Positions 1 through 11,561 of a DNA stretch of 64,000 bases are shown piece after piece. The notes under the pieces were generated by a model. It did not search any database. It saw nothing but the letters and a program-made list of their open reading frames with translations, and was not told where the DNA came from. Source of the stretch: Amoebophrya sp. A120 (Eukaryota > Sar > Dinophyceae > Syndiniales > Amoebophryaceae). Made by a program: the position numbers and the translations under genes. Every line of letters starts with the position of its first letter. Position 1 is the stretch's first letter. The stretch lies in NCBI GenBank assembly GCA_905178155.1, contig CAJINV010000004.1, positions 1,661,034 through 1,725,033 of the forward strand, given 5' to 3'.

Positions 1-12
1 AGCGTTCGCGCA

Positions 13-1441
13 GTGCTTGCCAGTAGCGGGCAGCAGGCAGGAAAAGAAGAGCAGCAGCAGAAGGCCGCGGAGCAAGGGGAAAAGTTCGTGCCGGAATGGG
101 AGGAAATGCCAGACCAAGTTTGGGCCGTGATCGACGAAGGCGCGCGGAACGATGACTTGACTTCGCTTTTCAAAGTCATGTTTTCCGGCCAACACCAGCC
201 GGACGCCGGCGCCGCCGAGCTGAATGAAGTCCGAGACAGGGTGTTGCCGGAAACCATCAGTAGTTTTTGGCGCGTTGAACCGGGACAACCAATCACGCTG
301 GTCGAAGAAGGTTTGACCCGGTGGCAGCTCTTTTTCCAGGCGTGGCGCAGATGGAAAGATGTTGAGGCCCCCGCGAGGAGGCCCGAACAGGGACGTCTAG
401 CAAGAGGACGTGGCGGACCTCCCCGAAAGATTGTTTCGCCTCTTGCCGGAGTAAGCCGGCGCTTTCGCGGCGATGCTTTGTCGGTGCGCCAGCCGCGGTT
501 AATACAACTGGGGGCGTTCTTCTCGGAGGAGTTTTTCGCCACCTCGAGCGAGTACACGGCTAATGCTGCGAGTCAGGAGTTCGCTTCCGCGTTTCTCGCC
601 ACCTTCGAAGACGCGCTCGCGCGGCCGCAGGCCGCAAGCTACGTGGAGCTAGCCAGCGTCTGCTTCGACCGGACCTCGCAGCCGCAAACTTTCGGGCGGC
701 TGGACTACGGCTTTATTCCTACTGAGGTCCCGGGCTTCCTTAATCCGCCCATCTTCCTCACCTATGGGACTCTCAAACGTTACATTTTTTGCTGTTGTTG
801 TATACTTGTCTTTTGTCATGCAATATTATCAGCAGGTGCAGGAGCCATCTGCACCTGCAGCAGCCACACGACAAGCTAATGAATGCGCATGTTGACACGG
901 TCATTCTCGACGGCCCAAATAGCATAGAAACTTGTGCCGATTTGTAATCCGGCGAGACGGACAAACTTAAGCTCCTCCGTCCTTGCTGCACTTTTGCTAT
1001 GGTATATTTATGCAAATACATTGCATCACAAATTCAGGCAACAGTATAGCAATGTTATGTAGCGTTTGAGAACTCCATACCCTCAGGGTCTTCGTTCAGC
1101 CGCCCGACTACCGCCGGAGTGAAGACGGCCGTCTGAATATTTCTGCCCTGCGTGTGCAGCATGCGAATATCCGCATGCCGGATCTGCTCTTGCCCGCCGC
1201 GGACGGTGCTAATGCAACAGCAATTGAACGAACAAGGGATATCCCGTTGTGCACCGCTTCTGCAGCGGACATGACCACGCGGCGCAGCTCTACTTCCATC
1301 TGGTGCGGGCTGTTGCAAGAGAATCACTTTGATCGCGCGACCATTCGTTTCAAAGTGAAGCCAAGCTGGAATGACGACATTCGACAGGTGCTCGTGGGCC
1401 ACTACGATCTCGAGCTCGCGTTTCAAGTGCAGCTAAGGTAA
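13..1441 (+). CDS. Putative secreted protein of unknown function, copy A (5' partial)
   Basis: I do not recognise the family. Two exons are visible: one from before the window to 762, and one from about 1085 to the TAA at 1441. They are separated by the introner 763-1079. The reading frame enters from upstream; the first residues in the window align with residues just after the signal peptide of the intact paralogue at 7952-9472, so the true start is off-window. The two proteins align along their whole length, including a shared block around LNEVRDRVLPE and a C-terminal block around STSIWC...LLQENHF. The introner is shared with the paralogue, so it entered before the duplication. The call as a coding gene rests on conservation of frame between copies. 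Confidence 0.7.
763..1079. mobile_element. Introner, family F5 (TATGG...CCATA)
   Basis: The ends are an imperfect inverted repeat, TATGGGACTCTCAAACGTTA against TAGCGTTTGAGAACTCCATA. The left flank is TCACC and the right flank CCCTC, a degraded target duplication. The same insertion is present in the paralogue at 8783-9083. Confidence 0.75.
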
Positions 1442-2209
1442 GTAGCTAGAGGACTACTACGCGTGGTAGATGGAAGGACTTGATTTGTGCATTTTTACTA
1501 AATCAAGCCCATCATGATCTTTCCGATCTTCCCGTCGGAGGCTCTATTTGCGGTTTGTCCGAGGTGGACCACGATGGTGCATTGAAAAAAGTAAAAGTAT
1601 GCCATGTTGACTCATGTCAATCGCTATAGTATTTTTGTAGTACCTTTACCTCGTGATATGAATGGAGGTTCATGCAGGTAATATTCCTAGCTACATCAAC
1701 ATCTGTGGTAGAGGTAGAATTCGTTTATGTGTCTTCGTTGAAAGTTACTGCATCGATGTTTTAGACACGTGACTGACAACTAGGGATGTGTATTTCTCTG
1801 TGATTTGTGCTAATCAGATTCAGAATTGGAAGACCTACTTATGCAAAAATTCAAAGCTATATGCACCGATAGACAGCAGGACAAGTGATTGCAGTAAATG
1901 TAAATGGGTATGCTCATCCGTTCACTTCAAATTAAAAACACATGCTAAAAACACAGCAAGCAAGGTCATCACGCGGACTGCAAGCGGTAAAAATTGAAAT
2001 GCGGAAACCGAAGTTGATTAATTAAAATCAAATAATTAAAATGCAATTTAGGATTGGAATCATAGTTTTTTCACGTGAAAAATGCATGACAAATTAATTT
2101 CGATTAGGTTAGTGAGGATCAGGAACTGAACTAGTAAGCATTCGCATTTATTTTATTTTTGAGTCGTAAGACCAATTTAATTTTAAGATCATAAAGAGAA
2201 AAGAAGCCC
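1442..2209. other. Intergenic, no gene seen
   Basis: AT-rich DNA that is repeated at 9473-10274 with small indels. Only short ORFs without conserved frame are present. I see no RNA gene or obvious promoter motif. Confidence 0.6.
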
Positions 2210-2407
2210 ATGCCTACTACTTCAAAGTCCCGCCGCACGGCCATGAAGAAAATGTCCGTTTCCACTTCGAGTGCAGCTTTTTGCGTGCTGGTCGTAACAA
2301 GGCCAGGTAACTACGGATGTTCGAGCGGGTTCACCACGTCCTTCCTCCGACTCTACTGTGAGGCAGCATCTAATAAGAATACTACAGAGACGAGTCGAAG
2401 CGTGTAG
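2210..2407 (+). pseudogene. Relic or first exon related to the secreted-protein gene, copy A
   Basis: The ATG opens a 65-aa frame. Its residues 12-30 (MKKMSVSTSSAAFCVLVV) resemble the signal peptide of the intact secreted protein at 7973 onward. Just after it comes CCAG|GTAACT, a good GT donor, so this may be exon 1 of a lost or unrecognised paralogue. The second copy at 10275 is shifted out of frame a few codons earlier, which argues against strong coding constraint. No downstream exon matching the family was found before 3503. Confidence 0.35.
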
Positions 2408-3502
2408 TGTTGTCATGAGATTATTATGAGAAAATTGTTTTGAGAGAGGAATATTACTAGAGGGAGAGCGTTCTTTTCAGCTCGGTCATTTCCATCTGTG
2501 TTATGAAGGAAATGGAAATGCAAGAAACTGGCAGCCGCAAGTCCGCCGGTTCTGCAGCACTACGAGTTGTTTGTTTCCGACGAACAGCATCCACCTTCAC
2601 GGCGAGCCATATCTTCTTCATGGATTAGTCTACGTTCCTTCTTTATACCAGTTTCACTCTTGCTACTTGTTTCTGTGGTAATTTGAGTACTTACTTATAG
2701 TGCAGATCCCGTGCTGCAGCACCATCGACGTCGCAGGATGCTGTAGATCATAGTGGCAGGATGGTAGTACTTCCATGGTAGATTTTGATTTGCCACTGCC
2801 GCATTCGACTTGATAGTGACTTGTTATTGTATAGGACATCAGGTTGTAGAAATACTCGTGACCACATCTTTTGGCTTGATCGGCTACTGACATGGCACCT
2901 GATTAACAAAGGAGCTTGCTGCTCCTCCTGAAAGTCGATTCAGGAACCACTACAAGAACGAAGGACGATAGCAACAAGCGACCCCGAGCGCAAGCCCAGC
3001 ATGGGCGTGCTGGGCTATGAGATCGCACAACTCCGTCTCCCCCTCATTTGTCGTGAAAATGCATGAATCTCGTCCGCAGTGTAGCAATAGAACGCGGCTT
3101 TCGCATGACAAGCTTACACAGAAGAATCATGCTGGTTCTGTTTGAGCGAACCTGCTATGCAAACACTGCCAAGACGAGGCAGAGGGTGAGTTTGGCTTTT
3201 TGCATGACAAAGAAGGGGAGGGGGATTTGTGCACTCTCACACGGACAGCGGCACGACTACGACCACCACGGACGAGCCTGGAATGCTGCTATCCATTGCA
3301 AAAGTCCTCAATGGTACAGGCGTATGCATAAAAATTTGTATGACAAACTGTTCCATCTCAAGGAAAACACAATCTTTGTCGTTCTGATTGAATGTAGTTA
3401 CGCGGCATTATTGTTGCAACTCCTAAAAAACTACGGGCAGAGTTCTAGTTAGTTGTATACGTGCGAAGATGTTGCACGTGCAGCTTTTGCTCTGGATAGG
3501 AG
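2408..3502. other. Intergenic or 5' region of Patched-like copy A
   Basis: No coding sequence that I can support. It contains a decayed introner-like stretch around 3200-3240, with words such as TTTTTGCATGACAAA and GGGGGATTTGTGCAC that recur in the true introners. The whole block is duplicated at 10377-11561. Confidence 0.5.
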
Positions 3503-3913
3503 TTGCAATCGACGACTTCTGCCCGTCGCAGGGGCGGTTTGTTTGAGCAGCGGCTCGCAGAACGCGCGCATGCCTACGGGGTGGCTGCCTTTGGCAAGCT
3601 CGGTGAGATCTCCGCCACGAGGCCCGGCAGCGTGTACTGCTTTGCCTTGTTGCTGTTTCTGATCTTCAGTCCGGGGCTAACGCTGGTGCCAAAAATGACC
3701 AAGTACCGGGCCGATGAGCTGTGGGTGGATCAGGATTCCCGGGCCAAGATCACACAGAACTGGGTGGAGGCGAACTTCAGCCCGTACAGCAGGTTTGAGC
3801 GCATCATCCTCGTTTGCGAGCCGAACGACGGTGGAATCTCCCCGACCGTTTCTGGGTTCGGTAACGTTTTGACGTCCGCCGGGTTGGCGAAACTGTGGAC
3901 CGTCTACAACACG

Positions 3914-4769
3914 TACGAAGCGGAAAAACTTTCCCCAGCCCATTTTTCAAAAATTTGCATTCCCGTTTCTAATAGCCCAGCTAGTAGAAAACGTTCAGCA
4001 GCCCGCGAAGGTGGCCCCCTGCGGATTGCCGGGGAAAGCCCGGGATTATGGAGGAGGCCCTGGGAATCATGGCGGAGGCCCGCGTGGGGCTGCGCGAAGA
4101 CACCCGCAACGGGAGGGCCGAATAAATTCCGCACCACGAAGATGTGGCGCGGGAATGCGCCGCGTTTGGCACGGACGTGCTGGAGGGATTGGGAAAATGT
4201 ATTGGCTTGATTTAGTGTTTTGCTATTTTCGAAGAAAAAGGGGAAGCGTTTCGCTTCCACGGCCACAAACCTGGCCCGCAAACGACTGGGCGGTGGGCCT
4301 GGGGCCAGAAATTGTAATATGCCGACTCAGCCCGTGTTTCGGGTCATTACAATTTCTGGCCCCAGCTCCGCAGTCCAGGCGATTTTTGGGGCTCGGGACA
4401 GAAATTGTGTAAAGCCCCCAATTGTGGCTTCCTCGGCAGCAGCAATAGCTCCTGCTAGCTGGTCAAAAGCAAGGGCTTTTTCCGGCTACTTGCTGGCCAC
4501 CGATCGCGCGCGACAAGAAGAGGGACGAAGAAGCCCGGGGCGCGCAGGCAGCTTCATACTGTGAAGCAAGGCGTGAACGGCTTGGCCTAGCTGCGTGTGT
4601 TGCGGCGACCATTCCGAGAAGGACGTTCCGGAGGTACTTAGTCGGCCCCACAGAGAAGGATACCCAAGCTGTACAGCAACGAGAGCGCCATAGTGTCGGG
4701 GAGGGGAGGGATCGACCAGCGCTATCTTTGAAAATTGGGTTGGCGAAACTGTGGACCGTCTACAACACG
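3914..4769. repeat. 856-bp insertion with 33-bp direct repeat
   Basis: This is absent from copy B, where the flanking exon sequence is continuous. A 33-bp exon segment is present once before the insert (3881-3913) and again at its end (4737-4769). The insert contains a perfect 20-bp inverted repeat at 4299-4318 and 4346-4365. No intact coding sequence is visible. Confidence 0.8.
4299..4365. repeat. Perfect 20-bp inverted repeat (hairpin)
   Basis: The arms CTGGGGCCAGAAATTGTAAT (4299-4318) and its exact reverse complement (4346-4365) are separated by 27 bases. It lies inside the 856-bp insertion; a partial third copy of the arm (GACAGAAATTGTGTAA) follows near 4396. Confidence 0.85.
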
Positions 4770-4836
4770 ATTACCAGTGTGAAGTCCAGCAGTCAGAAGT
4801 CCTTTGCAGATCTTTGCACGCGACGCGCTGACGACC

Positions 4837-5101
4837 TATCAAATGCAAAAATGTCTGGGCCTGGAAGATTGGTAGGTTTGTCATGCAGGTTTTCCTTGAC
4901 CCACGCGGTCTGCCATGCACGGCCTAGCATGACAGGTTCTGTGAGATCTCTATCAGGCCGCTCTTGCATGAGAAACTGCCTCTAAACTTGTTCAAAAGTG
5001 GACCTCTTTTGGTAATCATGCAACACAAATTTTTCCACGATCCAGATGCAGCATGACAAGTTACACTCTTCCAGACCGCCCAGACATATTTGCAATGCAT
5101 A
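4837..5101. mobile_element. Introner, family F1, TSD CGACC
   Basis: It starts TATCAAATGCAAAAATGTCT and ends with the degenerate inverse ATTTGCAATGCATA. CGACC lies on both sides (4832-4836 and 5102-5106). Orthologous to 12040-12283, so it predates the duplication. Confidence 0.9.
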
Positions 5102-5950
5102 CGACCCAAGCCGGTGCTATGTGGAGGGCGTCGTGAACTTTTGGCGGCAGAACTTCACGGAATTTCAGCTGTCGGCCACCAAGGTCGCGGACGCCATGGT
5201 GGACTACTACCCAGGGTCGGTGCAGCAGGTTTACCGCAATGACATGATTTTCGGGTACCAGACGACGCCGACCCCGTTTGCTTTCGGGTTCCAGCTCGGG
5301 GTGTTCTTGAACGACGACGATGCAAATGAGGACGACAATCTGTCCTGGGAAAAAAACTACCTGGACGCCATGGAAATGCTTGACGAGGCCGAAAAAGCAG
5401 TGCATTCTGGGTTTCGGGTACTTAAGTACATAAATTAGAAGTCAGTAACCTGTTGGTTGCATGATTTTTTTAGAAGATGAACAAAAAATATTTCATCAAA
5501 CGTCTACTCAGATCTACCGCGAGTCTACTCGAACGCTTGACGACGAACTGCTGCGGTCCGTACGAGGTGATATATTTCTTAACGTCTTGAGCTACACGCT
5601 GATGTCGATTTACTGTGGGATCATGCTGTCTCGCAAGCCGCATCCGAAGCTGTACGACTTCAGCCGGGCCTACTGGTGGAAGGTCGTCCGCATCGGCAGC
5701 CGGGGTGTATTGGCCACCTTGGGCGTGTTTGTGGTTATCCTCTCCACCATTATCGGGTACGGATTCTGCTTGTACTGCGGCGTGTACTTCGTCAGCTTAC
5801 ACCAGGTGCTGCCGTTTATCCTGCTGGGGATCGGGGTGGATGACATGTTTATCCTGGTGAATGCCTTCGACAGTTTCCCGGACCTTCCCCCGAAGGAACG
5901 AGCCAGAAAGGCGCTGGAAAAGTGCGGCATGACCGTCACCCTCACCAGTT

Positions 5951-6938
5951 GGACGGGTTCCGCCGCGACCGCATGTTGCAGGAGGCCCGGGAGCGGAAAT
6001 TGCAAGCGGAGTTGCTGCAGGAGAAAAAGTTTGAGACCATCCGACTGGCGCGCAGCAACAACGTGCTCGCCGCGTCGGAGGGGCGAGGATCGCAGAAGGG
6101 GCTGAAGCTCGAAAATTTGATTGAGCGCTGTTCCGTGTGGGAGAAGCGACGGGCCCGCTGGCGCGAGGCGAAACGAGTCGAGAAGGAAACGCAGGAGGAA
6201 AACAGCTGCAGTTTCGCGCCCCGGCCGCTGTCGAGGAAGAGCGAAGAATTACTAAACAACAGCGGCAAGCAGACGTGGGCGCAGCGCAACAGCGCGGCGG
6301 TACGGAAGTTTATGGACCGCCAGCTGCAGGTGGGTGAGGTGTTGCAGGCAGCTCGGGACCAGCAAGAGGAGAAAGAAACGAAGGAGGCTTTCGCCGCTGG
6401 GCAGGAGGAAATTCTCAAGCTGAGAAATGCCTCGCTGTACAGCGGCACAGGAGGCCGCGGGGGTACAGCACAACCACTAAAGCCTCCGGAAGGGGGTGAG
6501 GAAGCAAAAAAAGATTGCTCATCTTCTCCTGCGAATGTTACGAATGGTGCGACGCAAGACCAAGAAAGCAGGACCCTAAGTCCTCACGACCGTGGCATCT
6601 CTTCTAAGAACGCAATGTCTCCTGTAGCCCTGCATCGGGCTTTTCGCCGCATTCAGCAGCTGCAGCCACTGAAGAAATCTGCGGAGGTGACGAGCAGGCA
6701 AGAACTGCACCGCAATGACGACTACGAACTGACGTTTCAGCCGAAAACGCGGGCGGGGCGGTACTTTTATACCCGCCGGGGCGAGGCTGATGACAATAAA
6801 GAGCAGGATCAACATGTTGGGAGTCGTGCAGCGGAGGTATTGCCAATCTTCGAAAGACTCATGTATAGGCACCTTGATGATCTGCAATTATCTACTCTAG
6901 ATGTTCTTGCAGACGCTGATGCTGATCTGGAGGATTGA
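5951..6938 (+). CDS. 3' part of a coiled-coil protein fused to Patched copy A
   Basis: From the breakpoint at 5950 an open frame of about 330 codons runs to TGA at 6936-6938. It is not the Patched frame, so the fusion is out of frame. The protein is charged and rich in Arg, Glu and Gln (probable coiled coil across the first 150 residues). It has two copies of a short motif of the type CSFAPRPLSRKS and LTFQPKTRAG, which I associate with microtubule or basal-body associated proteins of alveolates; that association is from memory and weak. The 5' half of this gene is not in the window, so the piece was probably joined here by the rearrangement that ended the duplication. No introner interrupts it. 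Confidence 0.5.
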
Positions 6939-7951
6939 AGCGAGGTACTAAGTTCAACTTCGAGTCTGCGGCAGAACAAACCAGCAGCAGGAGTCCCGGT
7001 AATATTGAACAGACAGAGAAGTGGTCATTCTTCGAACTGAAAAAACAAGTGCTAGCCGCTCGCTAGCGAAGAGTTTCCCGTTGCACCAATGCCACCACCA
7101 GCATCTCCAGTACATGTACATTATCAATGTCAATGTTCCACTTTTCTACATAGGCGCACGAAATTTGATGCAGGTGCCGTGCGTATTTGTTGTGAACATC
7201 CGCCACTCTCCGGGTCCTCGGGCGCCACTGTTCTATGCCTCCTTCCATTAGATCAATTTACGAAAAAGTCAAAGATGAAGCTTTTCAGATCCGCGTCGGC
7301 TCCGCAAACTGATCATAAAAATAATGCTGCGATTCGTGATCTTCAAATCGACAAATCTTTCTACGTTTTTGGTTCCATAATTGCGACGGTTCAAAATAAA
7401 AAGCACCGCTGTCCTGTTGAGGATCATCTACTTGAGCGTGCTGTCGGTTGTATATCGGTGTCGGTTGATGTGTATGGAGTTGACAGCAGTTCTACAACTC
7501 TTCCTCTTCTTTGAGAATTGAAGAGATCAGAATTGTTCTCGATAGACGAAAGCGATAAATGTTGATGAGGAAATGTTGTATGTTGATGCATTTTTTTAGG
7601 CGTGCCACTTCTTGTGTCTGATCATCAATTTCGGAGTCAGGTATTTCTGATCTTCTGTACTGGCTTAGAGGTCAAATAAAACCAGGTGAAGTTCTTTATG
7701 GCGAGTATATCATCCGACTTTTACGATTTCAATTTCTCCACAAGTAGTTATTGTATTATTTGAGGTTTTTTACACGCACGACACGGACACACAGGACAGC
7801 TACGACTTTCTTTGCTTTGCAATCAAGGGAATTTTATTTCGAAACCGCTCTCACTAACCGTAACCAGCGTGATCAGGTGGAATAGTATAGTGCCTTTGAG
7901 TTCTTCTTCTTGGGTCAAGCAGAGAATTTGAGAACTATCAAAGAGAAGGTC
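6939..7951. other. Intergenic, nothing recognised
   Basis: Only short overlapping frames of low coding quality. It lies between the fusion product and the signal-peptide gene of copy B, whose promoter must be in the last few hundred bases. No TATA-like or initiator motif stands out. Confidence 0.5.
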
Positions 7952-9472
7952 ATGCTTCAGAAGTCCCTCACCATGAAGAAAATGTCCGTCGCTCCTGCGC
8001 CTCGGAGTGCAGCAGCTTTTTGCGCGCTGGTCGTAACAGCATTCTGTGGGTGGTCCTCGTTTTCTTGCGTGACGAGCGCTCGCGCAGTCCGTGCCAGTAG
8101 CGGGCAGCAGCAAGCTCATTTGGAACAGGTGCCAGACCACGTTTTAGCCGTGATCGACAAAGGCGCACGGGATAAGCATCCGGACTGGTCCGAATTGATT
8201 TCACTTTTGAAAGTCATGTTTTCCGGCCGCCCCCAGCTAGGGGCCGCCGAGCTGAATGAAGTCCGAGACCGGGTGTTGCCGGAGGCCATCAGTCGTTCGT
8301 GGAACGTTGAACCGGGACAACCGATCACGCTGGTCGAAGAAGGTTTGACCCGGTGGCAACTTTTTTTTCAGGCGTGGCGCAGATGGAAAGAGGGTGAGGC
8401 CGCGACAAGACCAAGAGGACGCGGCGGGCCCCGAGAGATTGTTTCGCCTCTTGCCGGAGTAAGCCGGCGCTTTCGCGGCGATGCTTTTTCGGTGCGCCAG
8501 CCGCGGTCACTTGGGGCGTTCTTCTCGGAGGAGTTTTTCGCCACCTCGAGCGAGTACACGGCCAACGCTGCGAGTCAGGAGTTCGCTTCCGCGTTTCTCG
8601 CCACCTTCGAAGACGCGCTCGCGCGGCCGAACGCCGCAAGCTACGTGGATGGAGCCAGCGTCTTCTTCAACGGGAACTCGCACCCGCCAACTACCGGGGG
8701 GCTGAACTACGGCTTTATTCCTACTGATACTGAACAGCATTGGGATTGGCCGGGCTTCCCCAATCCGCCCACCTTGCTCACCTATGGGACTCTCAAACGT
8801 AAATAGCGTTACATTGTTTGCTGTTTACATGATGATGATTTTATACTTGTCCTTTGTCATGCAAAGTTATCAGCAGCCAGCTGCAGCATGAGCAGCCACA
8901 CGACAAGCTACTTCGCATGTTGACACGTTCATTCTCGACGTGCCAAGTAGCATAGAAACTTGTGCCGATTTGTAAAGCGGCGAGACGGACAAGCTTTAAT
9001 TCCTCCGTCCTTGCTGCGCCTTTACTATGGCATATATGTTGCATCACGCAGTGTTATCTTATGTAGCGTTTGAGAACTCCATACCACCAGCGTCTTGGTT
9101 CGGCCGCCCAACTGCGGGATGAATATGGAATATGGCCTTCTGAAGATTTCTGCCCTGCGTGTGCAGCATGCGAATATCCGCAGGTCGGGTCTGCTCTTGC
9201 CTGCCGCGGGCGGCGCGAATGCAGCAGCAATTGGACGAAGGGCTGTGCCGATGACCGTCCTGGAATTCCGGTTGTGCACCGCTTCTGCAGCGGACATGAT
9301 GACCAGCACACGAGGCAGCTCGACTTCCATCTGGTGTGAGCTGCTGCAAGAGAATCACTTTGCTCGCCCGACCGTTCGTTTCAAAGTGGAGCCAAGCAGG
9401 GATGACGAAACTCGAAAGGTGCTCGCGGGCCAGTACGACCTCGAGCTCGCACTTACAGTGTACCTAAGGTAA
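7952..9472 (+). CDS. Putative secreted protein of unknown function, copy B (complete)
   Basis: Two exons, about 7952-8782 and about 9089-9472 (TAA), flank an F5 introner; removing it with one repeat copy keeps the frame. Two in-frame ATGs are possible (7952 and 7973). From 7973 the N-terminus reads as a signal peptide: two lysines, then a hydrophobic stretch AAAFCALVVTAF, with a probable cleavage near SARA. The mature part, about 360 residues, has no motif that I know. It shows Arg-rich and Ala-rich stretches, several aromatic clusters (SRSWNVEPGQ, WQLFFQAWRRW) and few cysteines. It is conserved with the copy at 13-1441. A secreted or vacuolar role is inferred only from the signal peptide. 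Confidence 0.75.
8783..9083. mobile_element. Introner, family F5, TSD (T/C)CACC
   Basis: Starts TATGGGACTCTCAAACGTAA and ends TTTGAGAACTCCATA. Left flank TCACC, right flank CCACC. It contains an in-frame TAG, so translation depends on its removal. Confidence 0.85.
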
Positions 9473-10274
9473 GTAGCTAGAGAATTACGTGTGGTGGATG
9501 ACTTGTTTTGTGCATTACTAAATCAAGCTCACCATCTTCCCGTCGGAGGTTCTATTTGCGGTTTGTCCGAGGACCACCATGGGTCATTGAAAAAAGTAAA
9601 AGTATGCCATGATTCATGTCAATCGCTATAGTATTCTTGTAGTACCTCCTGATATAATGAATGGAGGTTCATGTAGGTAATGTTCCTAGCTACATTACGT
9701 GTGGTAGAGGTGGAATTCGTTTATATATCTGTCTTCGTTTAAAGTTATTGCACCGATGTTGTAGACACGTGACTGACAACTAGGGTTGTGTATTTTTCTG
9801 TGATTTGTGCTAATCAGAATTGGAAGACCATGCAGATTTATACTTTGCAAAAATTCAAAGCCATTGCACCGATGGACAGCAGGACAAGTGATTGCAGTAA
9901 TTGGGTATGCTCATCCGTTCACTTCAAATTAAAAACACATGCTAAAAACACAGCAAGCAAGGTTATCACGCGGACTGCAAGCGGTAAAAATTAAAATGGA
10001 GTATAAACAAACCAAGTTTTGGAATCAAAAAAGCGGTATGAACAAATCAAGTTTTCGAATGTGGAACTCGCAAAAACAAATCAAGTTTTGGAATGTGGGA
10101 CTCGGAAACATAGTTTTCTCATGTGAAAAATCAAGAAGAATGCATGACAAATTGATTTCGATTACGGTCAGGAACTGAACTAGTATGTATTGTGTATTCG
10201 CATTTATTTTGTTTTTGAGTCGCGAGATGAAGGAGCATGAATTTGAAGATCATAAAAGAAAAAAGAATGCCCCC
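9473..10274. other. Intergenic, duplicate of 1442-2209
   Basis: No gene supported. It differs from the first copy by small indels and a short extra AT-rich repeat near 10010-10100 (words like AACAAATCAAGTTTTGGAAT in two or three copies). Confidence 0.5.
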
Positions 10275-10376
10275 ATGCCTACTACTTCAAAGTCCCACCG
10301 CACGACCATGAAGAAAATATCCGTCTCCATTGCGAGCGCAGCTTTTTGCGTGCCTTGTCGTAACAAGGCCAGGTAA
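10275..10376 (+). pseudogene. Relic related to the secreted-protein gene, copy B
   Basis: A 33-codon frame beginning MPTTSKSHRTTMKKISVS. It parallels 2210-2407 but shifts frame after AAFCV and stops. The GT donor-like CCAGGTAACT follows in both copies. Confidence 0.3.
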
Positions 10377-11561
10377 CTACGGATGTTCGAGCGGGTTCAC
10401 CACGTCCTTCCTCCGACTCCTGTGAGGCAGCATCTACTAAAAACACTACAGAGACGAGTCGAAGTGTGTGTTGTCATGAGATTATTATGAGAAAATTGTT
10501 TGGAGAGAGGAAGTATAGCTAGAAGGAGAGCGTTCTTTTCAGCTCGGTCATTATTTCCATTTCAAGGAAATGGAAATGCAACAAACTGGCAGCCGTAAGT
10601 CCGCCGGTTCTGCAGCACTAGTACGAGTTGTTTGTTTCCGACGAGCAGCATCCACCTTCACGGCGAGCCATATCTTCTTCATGGATTAGTCTACGTTCCT
10701 TCTTTATACTAGTTTCACTGTTGCTACTTGTTTCTGTGGTAATTTGAGTACTTACTTATAGTGCAGATCCTGTGCTGCAGCACCATCGTCGCAGGATGCT
10801 CTAGATCATAGTGGCAGGATGCTAGTACTACCATGATAGATTTTGATTTGCTACAGTCACATGTTGACATTCGACTTGATAGTGACTTGTTATTGTATAG
10901 GACACCAGGTTGTCGTTGTACTCGTAACCACATCTTTTGGCTTGATCGGCTACTGGCATGGCCCCTGATTAACAAAGGAACTTGCTGCGCCTCCTGAAAG
11001 TCGACTCAGGAACCACTACAATAAGGACGACAGCAACAAGCGACCCCGAGCGCAAGCCCAGCATGGGCGTGCTGGGCTATGAGTTCGCACAACTCCTCCT
11101 CTCCCTCATTCGTCGTGAAAATGCATGAATCTCCGCATTGTAGAAATAGAATGCAGTTTTCGCTGCATGACAAGTTTACAGCACAGGAGAATGCTGGTTC
11201 TGTATCTGTTTGAGCTGCCGAAACCTGGGATGCAAACACTGCCAAGACGAGGCAGAGGGTGAGTTTGGCTTTTTGCATGACAAAGGAGGGGAGGGGGATT
11301 TGTGCACTCGCACACGGACAGCGGCACGACTACGACCACCACGGACGAGCGTGGCATGCTGCTATCCATTGCAAAAGTCCTCGATGGTACGTGTGACAAA
11401 CTCTTCCATCTCAAGGAAAAAATGATTTTCATTTTTTCGTTCTGATTGAATGTTCACGCTGCATTATTTTTGCAACTCCTAATAAAAAACTACGGGCAGA
11501 GTTCTAGTTAGTTGTATACGTGCGAAGATGTTGCACATGCAGCTTTTGCTCTGGATAAGAG
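10377..11561. other. Intergenic or 5' region of Patched-like copy B
   Basis: Duplicate of 2408-3502. It should contain the promoter and the missing first exon of the Patched-like gene, because the first recognisable exon has an in-frame TAA at 11556 and no ATG before TM1. I cannot place that exon. Confidence 0.4.

Larger units (their letters stand above)
1..5950 (+). repeat. Segmental duplication, copy A
   Basis: This stretch matches 8075-14242 in the same orientation across genes, introns and intergenic DNA, so the two form a direct tandem duplication. Copy A lacks four introners found in copy B, carries an extra 856-bp insertion at 3914-4769, and ends abruptly at 5950, where homology to copy B stops in the middle of a Patched exon. 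The left edge lies outside the window. Confidence 0.9.
3503..5950 (+). pseudogene. Patched-family (SSD) gene, truncated copy A
   Basis: This is homologous to the first part of the intact Patched-like gene at 11562-20464. The same exons are recognisable: TM1 with ELWVDQDSRAK, the block starting SRCYVEGVVNFWRQ, and the sterol-sensing region with GIGVDDMFILVNAF. It carries one shared introner (4837-5101) and the shared GC-AG type intron at 5397-5511. It is broken in two ways. An 856-bp insertion with a 33-bp direct repeat splits the first exon at 3914-4769. Homology also stops at 5950, in the middle of the SSD helix after VTLTS, where the frame runs into unrelated sequence and terminates at about 6105. 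At least eight of the twelve expected membrane helices are missing. It could still be transcribed, but not as a functional transporter. Confidence 0.85.

Noticed and set aside
2280-2310. rRNA 3'-end-like GGTCGTAACAAGG
   Set aside because: A short chance match; the surrounding sequence is not rRNA and the copy at 10360 differs.
7910-7951. Longer N-terminus for the secreted protein starting at 7910
   Set aside because: It begins with TTG and would put a polar stretch before the signal peptide; the ATGs at 7952 or 7973 fit better.
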